A stretch of DNA of 7,255 bases, taken from assembly GCA_946479005.1 (NCBI GenBank), contig CAMLEM010000083.1, positions 1 through 7,255 on the forward strand, written 5' to 3'. Source of the stretch: an uncultured Chitinophagaceae bacterium. Its GTDB lineage: Bacteria; Bacteroidota; Bacteroidia; Chitinophagales; Chitinophagaceae. Positions within the stretch are counted from its first letter, which is position 1; each line of letters opens with the position of its first letter. Shown one piece after another: positions 1 to 5,511 of the stretch. Made by a program: the position numbers and the translations under genes. Below the pieces are notes generated by a model. It had not been told where the DNA came from, did no database searches, and saw only the letters and a program-made list of their open reading frames with translations.

Positions 1-1
1 C

Positions 2-205
2 TTCGCACTTTACCTGAACTTCATTCACAAAGACAAGGTGGCCGCCATACAGGTGGAAACCACGCAGACCGCTGCATTCAGCGGGACACTGGTGGAAAAC
101 CAGGCCGGCCTGAATGAAAAGAAAAACACCATTTCAGCCAATATCGAGGGATCCGATGTATCCGCGGATGAATCTGTGGAACCATTGAGACTTTCGATCA
201 ACTGA
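2..205 (+). CDS. C-terminal end of an unrecognised protein (5' end outside the window)
   Basis: An open frame enters from the left edge and stops at TGA 203-205, leaving 67 visible residues. The fragment begins with a hydrophobic stretch (FALYLNFI) followed by a charged HKDK, which could be the end of a membrane segment. After that comes a soluble tail rich in polar and acidic residues, ending in RLSIN. I do not recognise the family. The reality of the gene rests on the uninterrupted frame reaching the edge and on the hairpin terminator about 20 bases after the stop. An antisense frame over the same bases reads as a low-quality shadow. A membrane-anchored protein with an extracytoplasmic tail is only an inference from the first eight residues. 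Confidence 0.65.
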   Translation, partial: FALYLNFIHKDKVAAIQVETTQTAAFSGTLVENQAGLNEKKNTISANIEGSDVSADESVEPLRLSIN

Positions 206-225
206 TACGAACAATATCCAGGCAT

Positions 226-249
226 CCCGGGTGAACAGCCCGGGCTTTT
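226..249 (+). terminator. Rho-independent terminator after the upstream gene
   Basis: CCCGGG (226-231) pairs with CCCGGG (239-244) around a 7-base loop, TGAACAG, and is followed by CTTTT (245-249) and a second T-rich patch (GCGTTTTAT). It lies about 20 bases after the stop at 205 and 35 bases before polA. This suggests that polA is transcribed separately from the gene to its left. Confidence 0.8.
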
Positions 250-279
250 GCGTTTTATAGCAGGGGAAACTTAACTTCG
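247..279 (+). promoter_or_regulatory. Possible Bacteroidota-type promoter for polA
   Basis: TTTG (247-250) is followed after 21 bases by TAACTTCG (272-279). This differs from the Bacteroidota -7 consensus TAnnTTTG at one position, and the spacing is in the usual 19-21 range for the -33/-7 pair. The -33 element overlaps the T-run of the preceding terminator. A transcript from here would begin only a few bases from the ATG at 284, giving almost no leader. Short, degenerate consensus sites arise by chance, so this is tentative. Confidence 0.3.
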
Positions 280-283
280 GGTT

Positions 284-3148
284 ATGTCAAAGAAGCTGTT
301 CCTCCTGGATGCTTATGCCCTCATTTTTCGCGCTTATTATGCCCTCATCCGCAATCCCCGGCTCACCTCAAAGGGGAAGAATACCAATGCGCAGTTCGGT
401 TTCACCAATACGCTGGTTGAGCTGATCACGAAACAAAAACCTTCCCACCTGGCGGTCTGCTTTGATACGCACGAACCGACCGAAAGACACACAGATTTTG
501 CCGACTATAAAGCCAACCGGCAGGAAGCGCCGGAAGACATTCTTGCAGCTGTTCCTGATATTAAAAGGATCGTGGAAGGATTCAATGTGCCCTGTATGGA
601 ACTGGACGGTTTTGAAGCGGATGACGTCATAGGAACGCTTAGCCAGCAGGCCGCAAAAGAAGGGTATGAAGTATTTATGGTAACCCCTGACAAGGACTAC
701 GGGCAGCTGGTCTCGGAAAAAATAAAGATCTACAAGCCCGGCTACCAGGGAGGGGAAGTTGAAATTATGGGCCCTGCGGAGGTTTGTGCCAAATGGAATA
801 TAAGGGATGTGAGCCAGGTGATAGACATCCTGGGAATGATGGGAGATGCTGTTGATAACATTCCCGGCATCAAAGGGGTGGGAGAAAAAACCGCATCGAA
901 ACTCCTGGCGGAATACGGAACGCTGGAAAATGTATTGGCTAACGCCGATAATATCAAAGGCGCTATGGGAGAAAAGATCAGGGCGGGAAAGGAGTCGGCC
1001 ATCCTCTCGAAGAAGCTGGCGACAATCATTACCACAGTGCCCATTTCTTTTGATGAGGAGAAATTCAGGATCAGCGAATGGGACCGGGCCAGGCTGGCGG
1101 AGATCTTCACGGAACTGGAATTCCGGACGATCGGGAAAAGACTGCTGGGTGAAGAATTCGGCACCATTCCCACGGCACAAAAAGGCGTGGTGGAAAAGGA
1201 GATCCCCCAGGGTGTGCAGACCGATCTTTTCGGGAACCTGGTAGAAGTTCCTGCTGAGCCCAGCCCAGTCAATGAGGAAATTGAACTCCCTGCGGAAGGT
1301 TTGGTCGCCACGAAGAATATTCACAACACACCTCATCATTATGAAGCGATAGAGGGAGATGCTGCCATAAAAAAGCTGGTCGCGCTTTTGAAAAAAGAAT
1401 CGGAGATCAGCTTTGATACGGAAACGACTTCCATTGATGCCAATGATGCCGAACTGGTAGGACTGAGTTTTACACTGAAGCCCGGGGAAGGTTATTACGT
1501 ACCGCTACCGGCGGACCAGGATGAAACAAAAAGGCTTCTTGAATTTTTCAGGCCGCTCTTTGCCGATAAGAAGAAGACCTGGATAGGCCATAATCTCAAA
1601 TATGATCTGCTGGTGATGAAATGGTACGATATCGAGCTGGCGGGAGACCTTTTTGATACGATGTTGGCCCATTACGTGATCGAACCTGAGGGAAAAAGGG
1701 GGATGGATCTGTTAAGCGCCAAGTTCCTGGGTTATGAACCCATCCCCATCGAGGAACTGATCGGTAAGAAAGGGACACGGGGATCCGGGAAGGCCCAAAC
1801 TTCGATGAGAGATGTGGAGCTCGAAAAGATAAAGGAGTATGCTGCTGAAGATGCCGATATCACCCTGCAGCTCAGGAATGCTTTCACTCCCCTGCTGCGA
1901 TCCAGGGAAGTGGAAAAAGTATTCCGGGAAGTGGAAAATCCACTGGTGAAAGTGTTGACCGCAATGGAATTTGAAGGTATCCTGGTCGATACCCAATTCC
2001 TGGAAGAATACTCCAAAGAACTGGAGAGGGAAGCGAAAAAATCGGAAGAGGCCGTATATAAATCCTGCGGCGTTCGCTTCAATCTCGCTTCACCCAAACA
2101 ACTGGGAGAAGTACTGTTTGACAAATTGAAACTCGACCCTTCGGCCCGAAAGACGAAGACCGGGCAATACCAGACGGGCGAAGACGTATTGTTGAAGCTG
2201 GCCGCCCGCGGACATTCCGTCGCCGATGATATTCTCGCCTTTCGTGAGCTTACCAAATTAAAATCCACGTACGTGGACGCCCTGCCGCAATTGATCAATC
2301 GAAAAACAGGAAGGGTGCATACTACTTATGGACAGGCGGTAGCAGTGACGGGGAGGCTGGCTAGCAACAATCCTAATCTTCAAAACATCCCCGTGCGCAC
2401 AGACAGGGGCCGGGAGATCAGGAAGGCATTCATACCAAGAGATAAGGATCATATCCTGTTGTCAGCCGATTATTCCCAGATAGAATTAAGGATCGTGGCA
2501 GCCATCAGCGGCGATGAGAATATGTGCAAGGCATTTATCCGGGGCGCTGACATTCACACAGCCACCGCCGCCCGCGTCTATAACGTGGACGAAAAGGAAG
2601 TCACCAAAGAAATGCGATACAAAGCCAAGAGCGTGAATTTCGGTATCATTTATGGCCAGGGCGCTTTTGGACTGGCTGATAACCTGGGCATTACCCGAAC
2701 GGAAGCGAAAGGGATCATCGAAAATTATAAAAAGGAGTTCCCCGGCATTCAAAAATATATGGATGACACCATCAATTTTGCCCGTGAAACCGGTTATGTA
2801 CAGACGCTGATGGGGAGGAAACGGTGGTTAAGGGATATCAACTCCGCCAATTTCACGGTGCGGGGATTTGCCGAACGCAATGCGATCAATTCGCCCATCC
2901 AGGGAACCGCCGCGGATATGATCAAGCTGGCCATGCAAAAAGTTCATGCGGCAATGCAAAAACAAAAAATGGCCAGCAGGATGATCCTCCAGGTACACGA
3001 CGAACTGGTTTTTGACGCCGTGCGCTCCGAAGTTAAAGAATTGAAACCCTTGATCGTAGAGTGTATGGAAGGAGCGATGAAGCTGCCGCAAAAAGTACCC
3101 ATAATCGCCGAATGCGGGGAAGGGGAAAACTGGCTTGAAGCCCATTAA
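284..3148 (+). CDS. polA: DNA polymerase I (5' nuclease, 3'-5' exonuclease and polymerase domains)
   Basis: Complete 954-residue DNA polymerase I, slightly longer than the 928-residue E. coli enzyme. It fills gaps and removes primers in replication and excision repair. The 5' nuclease domain (about 1-295) has LLDAYALIFRAYYAL from residue 7, the EADDVIGTL acidic motif, TPDKD, and the helix-hairpin-helix region GDAVDNIPG from 187. The 3'-5' exonuclease domain (about 350-545) keeps all usual active-site residues: D378 and E380 (SFDTETT), D441 (GHNLKYD), and Y519 with D523 (YAAEDAD). Proofreading is therefore predicted to be active. The polymerase domain has motif A with D729 (DYSQIELR), the O-helix with R778, K782, F786 and Y790, and motif C H905-D906-E907 (QVHDELVF). 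The linker (about 296-350) carries QTDLFGN at 312-318, which resembles a sliding-clamp-binding peptide. The ATG at 284 fits the conserved MSKKLFLLDAY start. No close ribosome binding site is visible; AGGGG at 262-266 is too far away. Confidence 0.98.
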   Translation: MSKKLFLLDAYALIFRAYYALIRNPRLTSKGKNTNAQFGFTNTLVELITKQKPSHLAVCFDTHEPTERHTDFADYKANRQEAPEDILAAVPDIKRIVEGFNVPCMELDGFEADDVIGTLSQQAAKEGYEVFMVTPDKDYGQLVSEKIKIYKPGYQGGEVEIMGPAEVCAKWNIRDVSQVIDILGMMGDAVDNIPGIKGVGEKTASKLLAEYGTLENVLANADNIKGAMGEKIRAGKESAILSKKLATIITTVPISFDEEKFRISEWDRARLAEIFTELEFRTIGKRLLGEEFGTIPTAQKGVVEKEIPQGVQTDLFGNLVEVPAEPSPVNEEIELPAEGLVATKNIHNTPHHYEAIEGDAAIKKLVALLKKESEISFDTETTSIDANDAELVGLSFTLKPGEGYYVPLPADQDETKRLLEFFRPLFADKKKTWIGHNLKYDLLVMKWYDIELAGDLFDTMLAHYVIEPEGKRGMDLLSAKFLGYEPIPIEELIGKKGTRGSGKAQTSMRDVELEKIKEYAAEDADITLQLRNAFTPLLRSREVEKVFREVENPLVKVLTAMEFEGILVDTQFLEEYSKELEREAKKSEEAVYKSCGVRFNLASPKQLGEVLFDKLKLDPSARKTKTGQYQTGEDVLLKLAARGHSVADDILAFRELTKLKSTYVDALPQLINRKTGRVHTTYGQAVAVTGRLASNNPNLQNIPVRTDRGREIRKAFIPRDKDHILLSADYSQIELRIVAAISGDENMCKAFIRGADIHTATAARVYNVDEKEVTKEMRYKAKSVNFGIIYGQGAFGLADNLGITRTEAKGIIENYKKEFPGIQKYMDDTINFARETGYVQTLMGRKRWLRDINSANFTVRGFAERNAINSPIQGTAADMIKLAMQKVHAAMQKQKMASRMILQVHDELVFDAVRSEVKELKPLIVECMEGAMKLPQKVPIIAECGEGENWLEAH

Positions 3149-3173
3149 ACCGTGGCATTGAAATTGGGAAGTG

Positions 3174-3204
3174 TTTGAGAAATTATAAAATCTCTTTACC
3201 TTAA
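3174..3204 (+). promoter_or_regulatory. Probable promoter of the DUF1579 lipoprotein gene
   Basis: TTTG (3174-3177) is followed by 19 bases and then TACCTTAA (3197-3204), which matches TAnnTT of the Bacteroidota -7 element and departs from it in the last two bases. Transcription would start near 3209, giving a leader of about 17 bases before the ATG at 3226. The surrounding DNA is clearly more AT-rich than the flanking genes. The -33 element lies inside an 8-base inverted repeat, TTTGAGAA (3174-3181) and TTCTCAAA (3207-3214). Confidence 0.45.
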
Positions 3205-3225
3205 AATTCTCAAACTATTCTATTT

Positions 3226-3915
3226 ATGAAAAAATTAATGGCTCTCTGCGCCTTGGTAGCTACCACATTGTTTGCCTGTAACAATGAGAAAACGGCAGCA
3301 GATTCCGCGAACGCTGACTCCACCACAGCAGGCACTGACACCAGTTTGGCAAACCGCCCGGATCCCTGTGCGGGATATGTTCCCGACACTACAGCTGCTG
3401 TCCCTATGGATTCTACGATGATGGCAGCCTGGAGCGCTTATATGACCCCGGGAGCTATGCACCAGATGCTCGCTAAAGATAACGGCGAATGGGAAGGAGA
3501 AGTTACCCAATGGATGGATCCCAATTCAAAACCTCAAACCAGCAAGTCTGTCGCCACCAACGAAATGATTATGGGCGGGCGCTACCAAAAATCTACTCAC
3601 AGTGGTTGCTTTGGCGGGATGCCTTTTGAAGGAATGAGCCTGGTAGGCTATGACAATGCGAAAAAAGTATTTATGAGTACCTGGATCGATAATATGGGAA
3701 CCAGTTTTATGAATCTCGAAGGAAAACTTGACTCCGCCACGAAGACCATTCGTTTGTTTGGAGAATGCACCAATCCAATGGATGGATCGCAGATGCGTAT
3801 ACGGGAAGACTTCACTTTTGTAGATGACAATACACAGAAAATGACGATGTACGGTCCTGATATGACGGGGAAGGAATTTAAAATGATGGAGATCACGTTT
3901 AGAAGGAAGAAATAG
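3226..3915 (+). CDS. DUF1579-family lipoprotein
   Basis: A 229-residue predicted lipoprotein. The N-terminus MKKLMALCAL...LFAC is a type II signal peptide with lipobox LFAC and lipidated Cys18. A low-complexity Ser/Thr/Ala/Asp linker (about 19-60) follows, a usual spacer between the anchor and a folded domain. The domain from about residue 63 matches my recollection of the DUF1579 pattern: GEWEGEV at 87-93, MIMGGRY at 114-120, PFEGM at 133-137, GYDN at 141-144 and TWIDN at 152-156, then strands rich in alternating hydrophobic residues. The biochemical role of DUF1579 is unknown to me, so none is assigned. The gene has its own likely promoter and a strong terminator 22 bases after the stop, so it is probably monocistronic. 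Its last 390 bases are overlapped in antisense by the open frame of the DUF1801 gene, but the lipoprotein features make this strand the real coding strand here. It shares motifs with the secreted protein encoded at 4881-5435. Confidence 0.9.
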   Translation: MKKLMALCALVATTLFACNNEKTAADSANADSTTAGTDTSLANRPDPCAGYVPDTTAAVPMDSTMMAAWSAYMTPGAMHQMLAKDNGEWEGEVTQWMDPNSKPQTSKSVATNEMIMGGRYQKSTHSGCFGGMPFEGMSLVGYDNAKKVFMSTWIDNMGTSFMNLEGKLDSATKTIRLFGECTNPMDGSQMRIREDFTFVDDNTQKMTMYGPDMTGKEFKMMEITFRRKK

Positions 3916-4437
3916 AAGTCCTATCAATAAAAAGAAGGCGGCCACTGGCCGCTTTTTTTTCATCCTGTGAATCCTGGTCCCGCATTTCTTCAAAGCCTTG
4001 TGATAGGTTTTGATCCAATCATCAGGGGTCATTTTTGAAGCGAGCTCACCGATCAGCTTAAACGGGATCTGGTCCGGCTTTTTGAAGCGTATGCAGCTCT
4101 TTCCCATATCCAGTTTCGTGGGCACTGTTTTTTTATATTCCGTCACAAACCAGTTCAGCAGTTTCGGATCGGCGTAAACACCCATATGGTACACGGCAAT
4201 AAAATTCTTTTGCGACGCGATCCCCATAAAAGGAAGGGGTTGCTTTGGGTCGCAATGATAACCCGCGGGATATTTACTGTGAGGAACGGCCCAGCCCATC
4301 ATTCCATAGCCCATTGATTCCCTGAACCCTTTGGGCAGGTTCTTATTGATTTCCTTTCTCAGTTTGCCCATCGCCTCGCGTCTTTCTTCAGGCAGTTCCC
4401 CGAGATATTCTTCTACCGATGCGGCTTTTGATATCAT
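3526..4437 (-). CDS. DUF1801 (YdhG-like) protein with an unexpected 3' read-through extension
   Basis: Residues 1-151 look like a complete DUF1801 protein: SVEEYLGELPEERREAM at 7-23, the central GMMGWAVP with later FMGIASQKNFIAVYHMG, and the C-terminal TPDDWIKTYHKALKK at 137-151. Members usually have about 120-150 residues. A relative, Fra/YdhG of Bacillus, has been linked to iron delivery, but I cannot transfer that role here. The true domain therefore occupies about 3985-4437. The frame has no stop there and continues for 152 residues through the terminator and antisense to the lipoprotein gene, ending at 3526. That extension (MKKKRPVAAFFLL and onward) is almost certainly not ancestral. A one-base shift near residue 150 would give a stop at complement 3960-3962, directly before the hairpin. 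Either a frameshift or sequence error removed the stop, or the stop was lost naturally. The gene lies 36 bases after the VOC gene, probably in the same operon. Confidence 0.75.
   Translation of the reverse strand: MISKAASVEEYLGELPEERREAMGKLRKEINKNLPKGFRESMGYGMMGWAVPHSKYPAGYHCDPKQPLPFMGIASQKNFIAVYHMGVYADPKLLNWFVTEYKKTVPTKLDMGKSCIRFKKPDQIPFKLIGELASKMTPDDWIKTYHKALKKCGTRIHRMKKKRPVAAFFLLIGLLFLPSKRDLHHFKFLPRHIRTVHRHFLCIVIYKSEVFPYTHLRSIHWIGAFSKQTNGLRGGVKFSFEIHKTGSHIIDPGTHKYFFRIVIAYQAHSFKRHPAKATTVSRFLVAPAHNHFVGGDRLAGLRF
3938..3960. terminator. Bidirectional hairpin terminator between convergent genes
   Basis: GCGGCC (3938-3943), loop ACT, GGCCGC (3947-3952), then eight T residues (3953-3960). On the left the stem is flanked by AATAAAAAGAA, so the minus strand also has a T-rich tract after the same hairpin (CCTTCTTTTTATT). 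It sits 22 bases after the lipoprotein stop and downstream of the DUF1801 domain on the other strand, as expected for a shared terminator. Oddly, the DUF1801 reading frame passes through it without a stop. Confidence 0.9.
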
Positions 4438-4439
4438 AA

Positions 4440-4470
4440 GTTATTTTTTAATGGAAGCAACAAAAATAAC
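4440..4470 (-). repeat. AT-rich inverted repeat in front of the DUF1801 start codon
   Basis: GTTATTTTT (4440-4448) and AAAAATAAC (4462-4470) form a perfect 9-base inverted repeat with a 13-base spacer. It fills most of the 36-base gap between the VOC stop and the DUF1801 ATG. The arm nearest the start ends two bases from the ATG, so a folded mRNA could influence translation of the third gene. The arms are nearly all A and T, so the hairpin would be weak. A chance origin is quite possible. Confidence 0.4.
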
Positions 4471-4473
4471 AAA

Positions 4474-4854
4474 TCAGGACATTGAATGAAGTCCCACGCG
4501 GTTTCCTTCCGTATCGATCATCACAGCCATAAATCCATATTCCGCTGAAATCTGTGTTTTAGGCACCAATATTTTTCCCCCGGCACTTTCAATACGGTCG
4601 AGAATCAGCTGTACATCCGGGTTTCCATTGAGATATACAAGCGGCCCGTCTGTAGCGGAAGGCTTGTGAAATCCCCCACTGTCCGCAATGGCTCCCCCAA
4701 TGCCTTTTCCAGGATCAGCCACCGGGAACATTCTCATCCTGATGTTATCAAGGTCAAGCGGAATGAGTTTTACATTAAAAACTTTCTCATAGAATTGCGC
4801 AGCCCTGTCGAGATCCGTAGCGGGCAATTCAAACCAGCTGATTGCGTTGTCCAT
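4474..4854 (-). CDS. VOC-family (glyoxalase/bleomycin-resistance fold) protein
   Basis: A complete 126-residue single-domain protein of the vicinal oxygen chelate superfamily. It has the two beta-alpha-beta-beta-beta halves: ISWFELPATDLDRAAQFYEKVF at 5-26, which is the usual opening strand and helix, and a second half beginning at PLVYLN (71-76), with a helix around 80-92 and the closing strands FMAVMIDTEGNRVGLHS at 108-124. Family members include glyoxalases, dioxygenases and antibiotic-binding proteins, and the sequence does not identify a substrate. E9 could be a metal ligand. The last motif, GNRVGL, has Gly where the metal-binding Glu of many VOC enzymes stands (GNxxEL), so a classical metal site is doubtful. 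No signal peptide is seen, so it is probably cytoplasmic. It is the middle gene of a three-gene minus-strand unit, 26 bases after the secreted DUF1579-like gene. Confidence 0.9.
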   Translation of the reverse strand: MDNAISWFELPATDLDRAAQFYEKVFNVKLIPLDLDNIRMRMFPVADPGKGIGGAIADSGGFHKPSATDGPLVYLNGNPDVQLILDRIESAGGKILVPKTQISAEYGFMAVMIDTEGNRVGLHSMS

Positions 4855-4864
4855 TATTTTTAGT

Positions 4865-4876
4865 TTAAACGTTTAA
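4865..4876. repeat. Perfect 12-base palindrome before the VOC gene
   Basis: TTAAACGTTTAA is its own reverse complement. It lies in the 26-base gap between the stop of the secreted DUF1579-like gene and the ATG of the VOC gene, starting 11 bases upstream of that ATG. It could be a protein-binding site, but only one copy was noticed in the window and the sequence is AT-rich, so regulation is speculative. Confidence 0.3.
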
Positions 4877-4880
4877 TGGA

Positions 4881-5435
4881 TCAATTCTTCCTGCGGTATT
4901 CGAGGTCATACTCGGTATTCCAGGTCATCCCTTTATCCTTGCTGATCTCGCCGTGTTGCCTCACTTTATCGGGACCAAGATCATAAAAGCTCAGTCTTCT
5001 CACTGCCACGGTATCTTTCGAGAACCAAAAAGGTTCCGTTTCAAACACAAGTTTTCCCTCCCGTCGCTCCCCTTTCAGGTACTCAGTGGCGCCGCCAGCA
5101 TTATCGACCCAGGTTTGTTGCCACTGCCGCCTTTGCCTGTTATAAGTATTAAAGCTCTTGCCCGCATAGCGAATGCCCCGGTTCATACGGGCACTGGTCC
5201 ATTCTTCCAGGATGATACAACTATCGAGGATAAGAGTGATACGGCTATCGCCGGCCTTTACACCGTTTTTCCCGAAAACTTCCCACTCACCCAGCCAAAA
5301 ATCAAACTGGCGATGAAGGCTGTCGCTGCAGGGAGACTGTGCGTAGAGCGCCTGAACATTGAAAAATACAAGAACCAGCAAAAATTTTATCATCATTCCC
5401 GTCAGACAAAAGAAATTCGCAAATCGCTGTTGCAT
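4881..5435 (-). CDS. Secreted protein with a DUF1579-like (FDFWLGEWEV) domain
   Basis: A 184-residue frame from the first ATG. A better start may be the ATG pair at 5396/5393 (residues 14 and 15), because MMIKFLLVLVFFNVQALYA is then a textbook type I signal peptide cleaved before Q33. The longer form would put 13 extra residues before it. The mature part has FDFWLGEWEV at 44-53, GKSFNTYN at 92-99 and QTWVDN at 107-112, then alternating strands to the C-terminus. This pattern is common in Bacteroidota secreted proteins related to DUF1579 and suggests a small beta-barrel or lipocalin-like fold; no enzymatic residues are evident. It is probably periplasmic or exported. It is the first gene of the minus-strand unit, ahead of the VOC and DUF1801 genes. 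Its GEWE and TWxDN motifs are shared, in the same order, with the lipoprotein at 3226-3915. Confidence 0.85.
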   Translation of the reverse strand: MQQRFANFFCLTGMMIKFLLVLVFFNVQALYAQSPCSDSLHRQFDFWLGEWEVFGKNGVKAGDSRITLILDSCIILEEWTSARMNRGIRYAGKSFNTYNRQRRQWQQTWVDNAGGATEYLKGERREGKLVFETEPFWFSKDTVAVRRLSFYDLGPDKVRQHGEISKDKGMTWNTEYDLEYRRKN

Positions 5436-5451
5436 ACATCAAAAAAGGTCA

Positions 5452-5485
5452 ATTGGCAGCTTATTTGCCATTTCAATTATCTTGC
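5452..5485 (+). promoter_or_regulatory. Weak candidate promoter for the DUF5606-peptidase unit
   Basis: ATTG (5452-5455) and TATCTTGC (5478-5485) loosely resemble the Bacteroidota -33 and -7 elements, with a 22-base spacer that is one base longer than usual and two mismatches in the -7 box. The region is AT-rich and lies between divergent genes, so promoters for both directions must be somewhere in about 5397-5511. I could not pick a convincing one for the minus strand. Confidence 0.25.
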
Positions 5486-5511
5486 ATCTCCTTTAAAACC
5501 ATTTTAAAAGT

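Noticed and set aside
846..1244. Plus-strand open frame of 132 codons in another frame inside polA
   Set aside because: It is Trp/Arg/Ser-rich out-of-frame translation of conserved polA sequence, with no start signal.
368..1339. Long minus-strand open frame (323 codons) opposite polA
   Set aside because: It lies entirely antisense to conserved 5' nuclease and linker coding sequence, its translation is rich in Phe, Arg and His without domain patterns, and it has no neighbours or signals of its own. It is a shadow of polA codon use.
1732..2298. Minus-strand open frame of 188 codons opposite polA
   Set aside because: A Ser-rich translation antisense to the conserved exonuclease and polymerase region, with no recognisable domain. 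It is a shadow.
3174..3214. Inverted repeat after polA as a rho-independent terminator
   Set aside because: The arms are AT-rich, the loop is 25 bases long and no T-run follows. It fits better as promoter-associated sequence.
5454..5470. Small hairpin TGGCA / TGCCA in the divergent intergenic region
   Set aside because: Only five base pairs with a 7-base loop; too short to support as an operator or structure.
4953..5507. Plus-strand open frame of 184 codons opposite the secreted DUF1579-like gene
   Set aside because: The minus strand carries a signal peptide and the FDFWLGEWEV domain. The plus-strand translation shows neither and crosses the divergent promoter region.
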